Part shown: positions 15,281 to 24,120 of the stretch, in pieces
How the letters are laid out: each line of letters opens with the position of its first letter
How positions within the stretch are numbered: the stretch's first letter is position 1
NCBI GenBank assembly: GCA_028282685.1
Contig: JANQHK010000051.1
Coordinates: 1 to 33,969 of the forward strand
Origin: Phycisphaeraceae bacterium
GTDB lineage: Bacteria > Planctomycetota > Phycisphaerae > Phycisphaerales > Zrk34
Direction: 5' to 3'
Length of the DNA stretch: 33,969 bases
The notes under the pieces: model-generated
What the model saw: only the letters and a program-made list of their open reading frames with translations
The model's database searches: none
Told to the model about the DNA's origin: nothing
Made by a program: the position numbers and the translations under genes

Positions 15281-16483
15281 GTGGAATCTCCGACGCGTAG
15301 GTCCACCTTGCAAAGTATCCTGAACATACCGTTTGAGCATCGCCTGCGATTTGTCACGGGAGTTTTTGAACCCGGTTGCGGTGCGTTGCGTGAATTTCTC
15401 AGCGAATCGCGCGACGAGAGCCCGGCCCGGGCCATCCTTTTCTTCGACGATGGGCTGATCGGCGCCAATCCGCACCTGCCGCAAAGCGCACGGCGGTATT
15501 TCGATCTGCTGGATCGTGATGTGGAGTTGGTGGATACGGCCCTGGTGGCCGGCGGGGAGCGCTGCAAGAACGATCCGGCGGTGCTGCGGGATATTCTTCA
15601 GCGTATTCACGATGCTGGAATTGATCGAAAAAGCTACGTGATTGCGGCCGGAGGCGGCGCGGTGCTGGATGCGGTGGGCTACGCCGCGGCGATCGCTCAT
15701 CGCGGTGTGCGACTGATTCGCCTGCCTTCCACGACGCTGGCCCAGGACGATTCGGGCGTGGGTGTGAAAAACGGAGTCAACGCTTTCGGAAAGAAAAACT
15801 TTCTGGGTGCCTTCGCCGTCCCCTGGGCGGTCATCAACGACCTGCACCTGTTACGCACTCTCAGCGACCGCGATTGGGTCAGCGGTTTCTCCGAGGCGGT
15901 GAAGGTGGCGCTGATTCGTGATGCGACTTTCTTTTCCCGGTTATGCCGGGATGCCCCGGCGATCCGCAGACGCGAAGAGCGCGTGGCGTTCGATGCGATC
16001 CAACGCTCCGCTGAACTGCATTACCGACACATCGTCCACGGCGGCGATCCCTTCGAGACCGACCAGGCCCGTCCGCTTGATTTCGGTCATTGGGCGGCCC
16101 ATAAACTCGAGTCGCTCAGCGACTACCGGCTGTGCCATGGAGAGGCGGTGGCCATCGGCGTGGCCATCGACACCGTATATGCCCAGCTTGTCGATATGGT
16201 TGATGCCGATCTGTGCCGGGCGGTTCTGGATTGCCTGAGCGTGCTTGGCTTTGAACTGTCGCACCCGCTGTTGGACGAAGCGGTAACGCTGATGGAGGGC
16301 CTGGAGGAGTTCCGCGAACATCTGGGCGGACAATTGACGATCACCCTTCCGCGGGGTGTGGGTCGTAGCGTGGATGTCCATCGGATCGACGATGCGCTGA
16401 TGCGACAGGCCATCGGTTACGTTGGTCAGGTGGAGATGTCCGGTCGGGGTGTTCCAGAGGATGGGGTCATCGGCAAGGGCTGA
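15281..16483 (+). CDS. 3-dehydroquinate synthase-family sugar phosphate cyclase (EboD-like)
   Basis: A 400-residue member of the dehydroquinate synthase superfamily, NAD- and metal-dependent enzymes that cyclise sugar phosphates. It keeps the GGER-KND block, the NAD-binding AAGGGAVLDAVGYAAA, the LPSTTLAQDDSGVGVKNG segment, the NAFGKKNFLGAF block, FSEAVKVALI, and metal-ligand regions FGHWAAHKLE and CHGEAVAIGVA. The VKNG-N-FGKKN and HWAAHKLE wording differs from ordinary AroB and fits the EboD-type branch of sugar phosphate cyclases (relatives of valiolone synthases). The substrate cannot be stated. The start is uncertain: GTG at 15281 lacks a good ribosome binding site, and TTG at 15308 is an alternative. 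It is divergent from dnaA and its stop directly abuts that of the sigma gene. Confidence 0.82.
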   Translation: MESPTRRSTLQSILNIPFEHRLRFVTGVFEPGCGALREFLSESRDESPARAILFFDDGLIGANPHLPQSARRYFDLLDRDVELVDTALVAGGERCKNDPAVLRDILQRIHDAGIDRKSYVIAAGGGAVLDAVGYAAAIAHRGVRLIRLPSTTLAQDDSGVGVKNGVNAFGKKNFLGAFAVPWAVINDLHLLRTLSDRDWVSGFSEAVKVALIRDATFFSRLCRDAPAIRRREERVAFDAIQRSAELHYRHIVHGGDPFETDQARPLDFGHWAAHKLESLSDYRLCHGEAVAIGVAIDTVYAQLVDMVDADLCRAVLDCLSVLGFELSHPLLDEAVTLMEGLEEFREHLGGQLTITLPRGVGRSVDVHRIDDALMRQAIGYVGQVEMSGRGVPEDGVIGKG

Positions 16484-17419
16484 TTATTCTTCGCTGGTCT
16501 TTCGACCGTTTCCATCACTTTTCTTCTTGCCGTTCCGGCCGTTGTTTTCGTTGGAGGGGCCGGTTTTCGTCAGATTGGAGCTGGGCTCATCGTATCGTCG
16601 CAGGCGTTCGTTGAGTTTCCGCAGGGCTTGGCCTTCGATCTGGCGCACGCGCTCGCGGGTCAGGCCGATGCGCAGGCCGACTTCCTTGAGCGTCATCGGC
16701 TCGTTGCCGTCCAACCCGAAACGCATGCGCAGGATTTTCGATTCGCGCTCGTTGATGGCGTCGAGCAGGCGGTGGAGCAGTGCGGCTTCGTCCTTGGCGA
16801 ACAGCGGCTCGTGCGGCTGGGGCGTGGTGTTATCGTGCAGCATGTCGGCCAGAGGCAGGATGTCTCCCTCGGGGCCGGAGGCATTCTGGGCGGGTCTCTG
16901 GAAGGCGCGGACGGCGTGGCGGATCATGCGGATCTTCTCGATCGGCATGTTCATCGCCTCGGCCAGTTCCTCGATGGAAGGTTGGCGACCGAACTCGTAC
17001 TCGTATTCCCGGCTGATGCGCTTGAACTCGGCGACAAGTTCGACCATGTAGGCCGGGACGTGAATTGGTTGCACGGCGTTGATGAGCGCTCGCTTGATGG
17101 CTTGCTTGATCCACCAGCAGGCGTAGGTGCTGAATCGGGCGCCCTGTTCGGGATCGAAGCTTTCAACGGCCTTGAGCAGGCCGAGGTTGCCTTCCTCGAT
17201 GAGGTCCTGCAGCGCCAGACCGCGCCCCCCGTATTTTTTGGCGATGGAGACGACCAGTCGCAGGTTGGATCGGATCATGCGATCGCGGGCGGCGGGGTCG
17301 TTGTGATGGATGATCTGCCGGGCGAGTTGTTTTTCCTGCTCGGCGGTGAGCAGGGGTATCTCGCCGATCTGCTTGAGGTAATAACTCAAGCCGGTGGGAT
17401 GTGTGGCACTGCCAGCCAT
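16484..17419 (-). CDS. Sigma-70 family RNA polymerase sigma factor
   Basis: A 311-residue sigma factor of the RpoD/RpoS type without region 1.1, as in group 2 factors. Region 1.2 begins at [21 protein letters not shown] (9-29); region 2 has [27 protein letters not shown] (52-78) and [16 protein letters not shown] (97-112, the -10 recognition helix); region 3 is VPAYMVELV to [10 protein letters not shown]; region 4 has LRMRFGL and [20 protein letters not shown] (the -35 recognition helix). A charged tail of about 35 residues ([19 protein letters not shown]) ends the protein. The ATG at 17419 with AGGA upstream was preferred over the longer open frame because family homology starts just after it. 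It may be the main sigma factor or an alternative one. Confidence 0.93.
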   Translation of the reverse strand: MAGSATHPTGLSYYLKQIGEIPLLTAEQEKQLARQIIHHNDPAARDRMIRSNLRLVVSIAKKYGGRGLALQDLIEEGNLGLLKAVESFDPEQGARFSTYACWWIKQAIKRALINAVQPIHVPAYMVELVAEFKRISREYEYEFGRQPSIEELAEAMNMPIEKIRMIRHAVRAFQRPAQNASGPEGDILPLADMLHDNTTPQPHEPLFAKDEAALLHRLLDAINERESKILRMRFGLDGNEPMTLKEVGLRIGLTRERVRQIEGQALRKLNERLRRYDEPSSNLTKTGPSNENNGRNGKKKSDGNGRKTSEE

Positions 17420-17469
17420 GAACTTTCCTGCCCCTCGCCGCGTCGTAAAGACCGCGATACATTCAATCT

Positions 17470-17508
17470 CCGCAAGCATTCTACGCTTGCGGCGCACGGA
17501 ACTTCCAA
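17470..17508 (-). promoter_or_regulatory. Perfect inverted repeat over a putative sigma-gene promoter
   Basis: CCGCAAGC (17470-17477) and GCTTGCGG (17485-17492) form a perfect 8-bp inverted repeat with 7 nt between. On the minus strand the spacer reads GTAGAAT, containing a -10-like TAGAAT, with TTGGAA 19 nt upstream as a weak -35. It lies about 50 nt before the sigma-factor start, so it could be an operator or a leader hairpin. Confidence 0.5.
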
Positions 17509-17604
17509 ACCGGACACGGAAATTCCCATCCGTCAACAGTTATTTCGGACCAATGAACCGCTCGCTTAACGAAACCCGGGTATGGTGAGTCCACGGCGGA
17601 GCCC

Positions 17605-17610
17605 TATAAT
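17605..17610 (+). promoter_or_regulatory. -10 element of nadA
   Basis: A perfect TATAAT lies 41 nt before the nadA ATG. No clear -35 hexamer is seen at 16-18 nt upstream. TGGGAAATCCCA just downstream is a short palindrome in the leader. Confidence 0.5.
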
Positions 17611-17650
17611 CTTGGGAAATCCCATGGTCTCGGACCTGTGAGGTGATACG

Positions 17651-18829
17651 ATGCTTTGGCAGCCGTCCCTGCCGCCCCGTTACGCGGCAATGACCGATGA
17701 GCAACTGGACCGGGCCATCCGCGCCCGTAAGGCCGAACTGGCCGACGTGCTGGTGATACTGGGCCACCATTATCAGCAGGACGATGTCGTGCGCTATGCC
17801 GACTTCCAGGGCGATTCGTTCAAGCTCAGCCAGTTGGCTGCGGAGAAGGTGCGCGAAGCCGGGGCGAAATATGTCGTCTTTTGCGGCGTGCATTTTATGG
17901 CCGAATCGGCCGACGTTCTCACGCCCGATGACGTGGCGGTGATCCTTCCTGATCTGAGCGCCGGTTGCTCCATGGCCGATATGGCTGCATACGACGATGT
18001 GGTCGATGCCTGGGAGCAGGTCCAGGGCGTGCTGGCCGACGGCGGCTTTACCGGACGTGTGGCGCCCATCACCTACATGAACAGTTCCGCAGCGATCAAG
18101 GCGTTCGTCGGCGAGCACGGCGGGGCGGTCTGCACCAGTTCCAATGCGCGGGCGGTGCTGGAGTGGGCCTTCGCCGGTGGTGAAAAACCGCGCGAAGATC
18201 ATGAAACGATCAAGGTGATGTTCTTTCCGGACCAGCACCTGGGACGCAACACCGCCGCGGAAATGGGGTTCGACATTCACCGGCACATGTGTCTGTGGGA
18301 TCCCAAGGACCCGGAGGGCATGGGCGGGCTGGATGACAACGATGTGTTGCGGTCCGACGTGATTCTCTGGAAGGGCCACTGCTCGGTGCATAAGCTGTTT
18401 CGTCCCGAGCATGTGGACCGGGCGCGGGCGCAGGAGCCGGGCATGAAAGTCATCGTGCATCCGGAATGCGAGTACGACGTCGTGCAGAAAGCCGACCTGA
18501 GCGGTTCAACGGAGAAGATCGTCCGAACGGTGGAGGAAGCGCAGCCCGGCGAGCAGTGGGCGGTCGGAACGGAGGTCAACCTGGTCAATCGATTGGCGCA
18601 ACGGGCGAAGGAACGAGACGTCCGCGTGCGCATTCTCTCTGATTGTCAGTGCCTGTGTACGACGATGTACCGTATCGATCCGCAGCACCTGCTCTGGACG
18701 TTGGACGAACTGGCGGCGGGCCGGGTGGTGAATCGCATCCGGGTGCATCCCGATGCGCGAAAATGGGCCTTGGTGGCGCTGGATCGTATGTTGAACATCA
18801 CCGGACAGCCGGCCCCGGCCGGAGCGTAA
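17651..18829 (+). CDS. nadA: Quinolinate synthase NadA
   Basis: NadA condenses iminoaspartate with dihydroxyacetone phosphate to quinolinate in de novo NAD synthesis, using an oxygen-sensitive 4Fe-4S cluster. The 392 residues show three pseudo-repeats with LGHHYQQDDVV (37-47), DLSAGCSMADMA (101-112, ligand C106), TYMNSSAAIKAFVG, CTSSNA, HPECEYDVVQKAD (ligand C273) and DCQCLCTTMYRI (C332, C334, C336). Length fits the longer bacterial form. GAGGTG lies 6 nt before the ATG, and a perfect TATAAT is upstream. nadB and nadC are not adjacent. The gene is divergent from the sigma-factor gene. Confidence 0.96.
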   Translation: MLWQPSLPPRYAAMTDEQLDRAIRARKAELADVLVILGHHYQQDDVVRYADFQGDSFKLSQLAAEKVREAGAKYVVFCGVHFMAESADVLTPDDVAVILPDLSAGCSMADMAAYDDVVDAWEQVQGVLADGGFTGRVAPITYMNSSAAIKAFVGEHGGAVCTSSNARAVLEWAFAGGEKPREDHETIKVMFFPDQHLGRNTAAEMGFDIHRHMCLWDPKDPEGMGGLDDNDVLRSDVILWKGHCSVHKLFRPEHVDRARAQEPGMKVIVHPECEYDVVQKADLSGSTEKIVRTVEEAQPGEQWAVGTEVNLVNRLAQRAKERDVRVRILSDCQCLCTTMYRIDPQHLLWTLDELAAGRVVNRIRVHPDARKWALVALDRMLNITGQPAPAGA

Positions 18830-18893
18830 CGCAATCACGCCATGCATCTCGATGAAACATCGCCGCAATCGGGCGGCTGAAAGGGGCCGAATC

Positions 18894-21800
18894 ATGTCGA
18901 ATCGAACGCAAACCGAACCCTCGGCGGATCAAGCGAAGCGCAAGCGGCCGTTGCGACGTCTGATGACCGTTCTGATCGTGCTGGTGGTGATCGTGGCGGG
19001 CCTGGCGCTGGCGGCGCCGATGATCGCCTCCAGCGGATTCGGCACCGACAAGATCACCGGAGCGGTCAACCGGCGCATCGCCGGGACGATCGAGATCGGC
19101 TCGGCGGGATTCGGTTGGTTCCGCGGCCAATCCTTGAACGATGTGAAACTGCTCGATCCGCAGGGCAACCAGATCATCACTTTCGAGAAACTGAATATCA
19201 GCGCCACGCTCTGGTCGATCGTCACCGGCAGTCGCGATTTCGGGCGCATCGAATTGACCGGCCTGCGCGGGGATATCGCGGCCGATGAGTCCGGCTCGAA
19301 CAACCTGCTCGATGCGATTGCTATGGCAGACGCGGCGGAGAAAGAAGACGAAGACGTAAGCGATAAAGATGAACCGGGCAAACCGTTCCGACTGCCGGGC
19401 CTGTTTGAGCTGGTGGTCGGCGATGCGCAGGTGCGCGTCACCCAGCCGGGCAATGAGCCGGTTGAGCTGACCGATCTGGAATTGAACGTCGCGGCCGTGG
19501 AAGTGGGCCGGCCCATCACCTCCCGGCTGACCGGAAAAACACGCCAGGGCGCACTGAGCGGCAATATCGACTGGTCCGCTTCGCTGGGTGGTTTCAACGA
19601 GCGGGGCGAACTGGGAAAACCCATCGTCCAGTCCACCTCGAAAATCACCGGCCTTCCCATCGCGGGCATCGACGGGATGATCGGCAAACAGGGCACACTC
19701 ATCGCCGTGCTCGGGCCGAAGCTCGATCTGAACATCACCAGCTCCACCGAGGGCGGCGAAGCGGTGACCACGCGCATCGTGGCGCGCTCGAGCAATCTGG
19801 ATACCGACCTGACCATCGACGTGAACAACGTGATGGCGCTTGCGGCCAAACCGTTGACGCTGCAGGAACTGCTTGCGGGGTTGAATCTCTCGGGCCAGGT
19901 GAAGCTGAGCGCGGTGCCGGCGGGACAGTTGGATCAACTGCTGAGCATGCAGGGCAAGCTCGCCGAGGCCGTGGGCGATCGCCTGGATTTCACGCTCACC
20001 CCGCGCACCGATCCCCAGCGCGGCCAGGTGCTGGCAATCACCATGACCAGCCGCAACCACAACAGCCAGCTCACCGTCTCGGTTAACGAGGGGTTGATCA
20101 ACATCGTGGGGCAAATTCGCCAACTCGCCTCGCCGGCGCTGGTCAGCAAGTGGACGGCCGCCACCGATGAGAACGGCCGGACCAAATCCGCGGCGTTTGC
20201 GCTGGTCCAACCGGTGCCGATCGACATCACGTTGCAGCGACTTTCCATGCCGTTGGGCGGATTCGATCCGGCGAAGCTGGCGGCACGAAGCACCGTGAGC
20301 ATCGGGGACGGCGCAGTCCGCGGCGATGAAACAATCGGTACGATCGGCTGGAGCGGAGTCAGCGCCAACATCACCACCGACAATCTTGCCGAAGCGGTGG
20401 CGGTGACGCTCAACGGCGCCACCCGCCATGCTGATCAGCAGGGACAGGTCGCCGTCAACGCCAACCTCAACAATCTGTTCTCCGCCGCTGGCGAACCGCA
20501 GTTCGACAAACTCACCGCCGATGGCAACATCAAGCTGACCGGCCTGCCCACGCCGCCGATCGATCAGATCGCAGGATTGGACGGGATGTTGGTCGACGCG
20601 CTGGGTCAACGGATCACCTTGGCCGCCGACGTGGTGAGCAACGGCCCCAATGACATCACCGCCAACATCACCGCCGAGTCCGCCACACTCAACGCACAAC
20701 TGGCGCTTCATGCCGATGCCAAGCAGGTCACGCTGAAAAAGAATACCGAAGGCACGGTCCGTTTATTGCCCGCGGAACTGTGTAAGCGGCTGTCCCGTGA
20801 TCTGGACTTGGCGATTGGAACGGGTCCTCACAACTTGCCAATGCAGGCGGAGCTTAAACTCAGCGAATTGGTGATTCCGCGCCCCGCTGCCGGCGAAGAC
20901 TTTGACTTAAATGGCGTTCGCGCCAAAGTCCGGGTCGGGTTGCAGAATGTAGCGGTTTCGGGAATCGAAGCGGCGGGCCCTCTGCACATGCACGGTGCGA
21001 CTTTGTCTTTCGAGGGTAAACCGAACGATCTGCAATGGGCTCTTACGGCATCAATCATTCCCCAGGCCGATTCCATTGCCGCTGCGGTTCCCTTAGGTGA
21101 AATCAAGGGCGACGGCCAATTCACGCTCGATCCGGACCAAGGCATGGCTCTGCCAAGGTGGGCGATCGTCCTTGCTGGACCGCGAGACGGGTCGGATCGG
21201 CAGGCGCGCCTGGTCGGCTCACTGGATACCGGGATGAACCTGAAGTTGACCGAACAGTCGCGGATCACAGCGACACTCACGCCGCAACAACTGACCAAAC
21301 TCGGCATGACCGGCGAAGGCCAACCGCAACTGACCGCCCCGGTGAAGGTCACGCTGACTCTCGATTCCCTCAATGCCGCGTTGAAGGAGTTCTCACTGGC
21401 CAAGCTGAGGACCGCCGGCTCATTGATCGTCGATCGCATCGCACTGGCCCAACCCGATCAAGCCGGCCGCATCACGCTCTCCGGCCTCAACGGAATCTTC
21501 AACGTGCAGGGCCCGACCAATCGCCTGGTCTTCAAGGCCGACGGCAAGACGACTATCCAACAGGAAAAAAGCGTCAATGGCACGATCAGCGCCGATGTCG
21601 ACCTGTCCGGTTGGCTTGCTGCGGGCCGGCCCGATTTCACCACCGCCAAAGGCAAGGCGAAATTCGGCGTGACCGGCCTGCCCGTCGCGCTGGTCGAAAC
21701 GTTCACCGGCATGGCGGGCAAACTTCAGCCCATCGTCGGTCCGACACTCGCCGCCGCCATCGATGCCGATCTGGCCGGGCAGAAAAATCGCCTGGGCAGC

Positions 21801-23585
21801 GCGGCCATGGCCGTCAAATCCCGGAACATCAACGGCACGCTGAATCTCGCCCTGGCCGACACCGTGCAACTGACGCGCGCTTCCACGCTGACCGTTGCGC
21901 TGAACGATACATCGCTCCAGGCCCTGCGCGCGCTGGGCGGCGCCGATGCCGGCCGGGCGGCGCCGGTTCAATTACTCGAACCGACCACGCTCACCCTGCA
22001 ACTTGAAAAACTGATCGTGCCGATGCCGACCGCCAGCCCCGCGCCGGCCGCCACGGCGCTCGTCTCAGCCGATGCACTGGCCGCCGCGGCTGCAACCGGG
22101 AAATCTTCCTTTGACATGTCCAAAGTAGCGCTGCGTGCCTCGCTCAGTTCGCCGGGTATGAAACTGCGCCTGACCGAGCAGAAGCTCAACACCGAGTTGC
22201 GCCATCTCAAGGCCGGGATCGCTACCGACAATCCCCTTGCCGGCATGACGCTGGACTTGAACGCCCAACTTACTGGTGACCGCGTCGCTGCCGGTTCGTC
22301 CAACGCCATCTCCGCGAAACTCGACTTGGCCGATCTCACCGAGCCCGACACCGGCAAGATCAATTACCAATCCATGACCGCACGTGGCCATGCCACCGTG
22401 GAAAATCTTCCCACCGCACTGCTCGACGCTTTCAACACCGGCGATGTTCCCCTGTCCGGTGTGTTCGGTCCGACGGTGACCATGCAACTGAAACCGCAGG
22501 TCGTCAACGGCGCCGGGCCCGTTACGCTGGTGTTGCGCTCGTCCAATGCCGTGGCCGATGCGCCGCTCCGTCTGAACAAGGGATTGCTGACGCTCGACAG
22601 CAACGTCACGGCGAAGATGATTGTCACCGAGGAACTGACCCGCCATTTCATCGATCACCCGTTGCTCAAACAGACGGTGCGCTCGCTCGAGCCGATCCAG
22701 GTGACGATTTACAACCGGGCGGTGCCGGTGAATGACCCGGGGCATACCCGGCCGATTGCATTTGCCGTCCCCCTGGATAATCCCGGAAAGACGAACGTGC
22801 GGATTCCGAAGATCACGATCGAGCCGGGCAAGTTGGTGGTGCGCAAAGCGGGCCTGATCAAACAACTGCTCGAACTGCCGGAAACCGTCGGCAAGCTGGC
22901 GCGACTGGAACTGGGCGAGGCGGCCCGGGGCCTGCGTGACGACGAACTGCTCGCCTGGTTCACCCCGGTGGACTTTGCGCTGGTCGATGGTGTGGCCCGC
23001 TATACGCGCATGGACATGCTGCTGGGCGACAATTACCAGGTCGCCACCTGGGGCACGTTGAACTTCAGCGATCGGCCCATCCGGGTCGGCAAGCATCGCA
23101 TCGCCCCCGGCGCAGGCCGCATGATCCTCGGCATCTCCGAGCGCGCTTTGCGCCGCGTGTACGGCATCGCCGCTTTCGAGGATCAACCCGACTACGCGGA
23201 TCAGTTCGTCATGCAGGGCCCGGTCAACAACCTTTCCCCGAACGTGAACGAGATGACCGCGCGCCTGGCCGCCTTGACCGCCACGGGCATCGCCGGTCAG
23301 TTCGGCGGCGGGGATGCCGGAATCAAGATCTTGCAGCAGATCGGCAAGGCGCGTGACATTCTCGACACCGCCACCGGCAAGGGGGATGAAGTTCAAAAGC
23401 GCCAGTTCGATCCGCCGCCCCCGGCGCGCAAACCCTTCCCCTGGCCCGAGGAAGTCAAGCCCGAAAAACCCAGGGAACAGGAACAACGGCAGCCCGCCGA
23501 AAAACCGGCCGAAAAAAAGGAGAAAAAGGAAAAGCCGGAAGAGAAGATCATCAAGGATGTGCTCAAGGACATCTTCAACCGGTAG
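18894..23585 (+). CDS. Very large membrane-anchored AsmA-like envelope protein
   Basis: The gene is not firmly recognised. The 1563-residue product starts with a basic cytoplasmic tail, one transmembrane helix (about 21-43, RLMTVLIVLVVIVAGLAL), then an entirely extracytoplasmic part. The segment after the helix (VNRRIAGTIEIGSAGFGWFRG, then NDVKLLDPQG, then FEKLNISATLW) is typical of the N-terminus of AsmA-type proteins, whose long repeating beta domains bridge inner and outer membranes and are linked to lipid transport. Repeats of the type DLNITSS / LTIDVNN and LAGQ-N-L recur throughout, and the region KHRIAPGAGRMILGI near the C-terminus resembles a conserved closing domain. The tail is Pro/Lys/Glu-rich (about 1510-1563). 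The ATG at 18894 follows AAGGGG; an earlier ATG at 18852 is poorer. AsmA membership is inference. Confidence 0.75.
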   Translation: MSNRTQTEPSADQAKRKRPLRRLMTVLIVLVVIVAGLALAAPMIASSGFGTDKITGAVNRRIAGTIEIGSAGFGWFRGQSLNDVKLLDPQGNQIITFEKLNISATLWSIVTGSRDFGRIELTGLRGDIAADESGSNNLLDAIAMADAAEKEDEDVSDKDEPGKPFRLPGLFELVVGDAQVRVTQPGNEPVELTDLELNVAAVEVGRPITSRLTGKTRQGALSGNIDWSASLGGFNERGELGKPIVQSTSKITGLPIAGIDGMIGKQGTLIAVLGPKLDLNITSSTEGGEAVTTRIVARSSNLDTDLTIDVNNVMALAAKPLTLQELLAGLNLSGQVKLSAVPAGQLDQLLSMQGKLAEAVGDRLDFTLTPRTDPQRGQVLAITMTSRNHNSQLTVSVNEGLINIVGQIRQLASPALVSKWTAATDENGRTKSAAFALVQPVPIDITLQRLSMPLGGFDPAKLAARSTVSIGDGAVRGDETIGTIGWSGVSANITTDNLAEAVAVTLNGATRHADQQGQVAVNANLNNLFSAAGEPQFDKLTADGNIKLTGLPTPPIDQIAGLDGMLVDALGQRITLAADVVSNGPNDITANITAESATLNAQLALHADAKQVTLKKNTEGTVRLLPAELCKRLSRDLDLAIGTGPHNLPMQAELKLSELVIPRPAAGEDFDLNGVRAKVRVGLQNVAVSGIEAAGPLHMHGATLSFEGKPNDLQWALTASIIPQADSIAAAVPLGEIKGDGQFTLDPDQGMALPRWAIVLAGPRDGSDRQARLVGSLDTGMNLKLTEQSRITATLTPQQLTKLGMTGEGQPQLTAPVKVTLTLDSLNAALKEFSLAKLRTAGSLIVDRIALAQPDQAGRITLSGLNGIFNVQGPTNRLVFKADGKTTIQQEKSVNGTISADVDLSGWLAAGRPDFTTAKGKAKFGVTGLPVALVETFTGMAGKLQPIVGPTLAAAIDADLAGQKNRLGSAAMAVKSRNINGTLNLALADTVQLTRASTLTVALNDTSLQALRALGGADAGRAAPVQLLEPTTLTLQLEKLIVPMPTASPAPAATALVSADALAAAAATGKSSFDMSKVALRASLSSPGMKLRLTEQKLNTELRHLKAGIATDNPLAGMTLDLNAQLTGDRVAAGSSNAISAKLDLADLTEPDTGKINYQSMTARGHATVENLPTALLDAFNTGDVPLSGVFGPTVTMQLKPQVVNGAGPVTLVLRSSNAVADAPLRLNKGLLTLDSNVTAKMIVTEELTRHFIDHPLLKQTVRSLEPIQVTIYNRAVPVNDPGHTRPIAFAVPLDNPGKTNVRIPKITIEPGKLVVRKAGLIKQLLELPETVGKLARLELGEAARGLRDDELLAWFTPVDFALVDGVARYTRMDMLLGDNYQVATWGTLNFSDRPIRVGKHRIAPGAGRMILGISERALRRVYGIAAFEDQPDYADQFVMQGPVNNLSPNVNEMTARLAALTATGIAGQFGGGDAGIKILQQIGKARDILDTATGKGDEVQKRQFDPPPPARKPFPWPEEVKPEKPREQEQRQPAEKPAEKKEKKEKPEEKIIKDVLKDIFNR

Positions 23586-23630
23586 CGCTTTGTGGTATGA
23601 TTCGGCTCCCCCGCAAGCGAGGATCACCGC

Positions 23631-23918
23631 ATGAACGATTCGGATCAACAGGCCCATCCCGAGCCGATCATTCTGGTCGGCGTGGCCAGCGAGTTCCAGG
23701 CCAAACTGATCGTCGACGCCTTGGTCAACGAAGGCATCGAGGCGATGAGCGCCGGCGGCGAGACCGCGGGGCTCCGCAATGCCGTGCCCGGCGACGTGCG
23801 CATCCTCGTCCGCGAAACCGATCTCACCCACGCCCGCCAGGTCCTCGAGGCCTTCCTCAACGACTCGGCCACCGATGTCGACTGGGAACACACCGACCTG
23901 GGCACGCCGGAAGAATAA
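23631..23918 (+). CDS. DUF2007-like putative signal-transducing small protein
   Basis: A 95-residue cytoplasmic protein with a beta-alpha-beta-alpha fold pattern. It matches the style of the DUF2007 family: ILVGVASEFQAKLIVDALVNEGIEA (14-38), a glycine-containing middle, then VRILVRETDLTHARQVLEAFLN (56-77). The family was named a putative signal-transducing protein, but no mechanism is established. It starts 45 nt after the AsmA-like gene, with a -10-like TATGAT between, so it may be co-transcribed or have its own start. The acidic C-terminal tail is not part of the family core. Confidence 0.75.
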   Translation: MNDSDQQAHPEPIILVGVASEFQAKLIVDALVNEGIEAMSAGGETAGLRNAVPGDVRILVRETDLTHARQVLEAFLNDSATDVDWEHTDLGTPEE

Positions 23919-24030
23919 CTCGGTGCCAAAACGGCAGTCTGGGCGGCCGGTATCACCTTCTGCGGCAGAATCATCACATCCGATAATCGCATTAGTCTCT
24001 GTCAATAAATGATTTGTGCACCAAGCCGGT

Positions 24031-24052
24031 GGCACGGGGCTTGCCCGTTGCC
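24031..24052. repeat. GC-rich hairpin in the dnaK leader
   Basis: GGCACGGG and CCCGTTGCC pair, with one bulged base, around the loop GCTTG. It lies about 70 nt before dnaK and has no T tract. A second overlapping palindrome CAAGCC/GGCTTG (24022-24043) can form instead. There is no CIRCE element (TTAGCACTC-N9-GAGTGCTAA) here. Confidence 0.45.
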
Positions 24053-24120
24053 CATGGGGTATGTAGCGACTGCACCCCGGTGGTTCACGCACAAACTCAA
24101 CGCGAAAGCGAGGTCAGGAT

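Noticed and set aside
18798-20711. Minus-strand open frame of 637 codons opposite the AsmA-like gene
   Set aside because: It is Arg/His/Gly/Gln-rich without domains, has no ribosome binding site and mirrors the codon bias of the real gene; a shadow of GC-rich coding DNA.
22065-24092. Minus-strand open frame of 675 codons
   Set aside because: It runs across the 3' end of the AsmA-like gene, the DUF2007-like gene and a spacer, and its product has the His/Arg/Gly/Gln bias of an antisense shadow.
23919-24120. CIRCE or sigma-32 promoter before dnaK
   Set aside because: No TTAGCACTC-N9-GAGTGCTAA; CTTGCCC and CCCAT occur but at the wrong spacing for a sigma-32 promoter.
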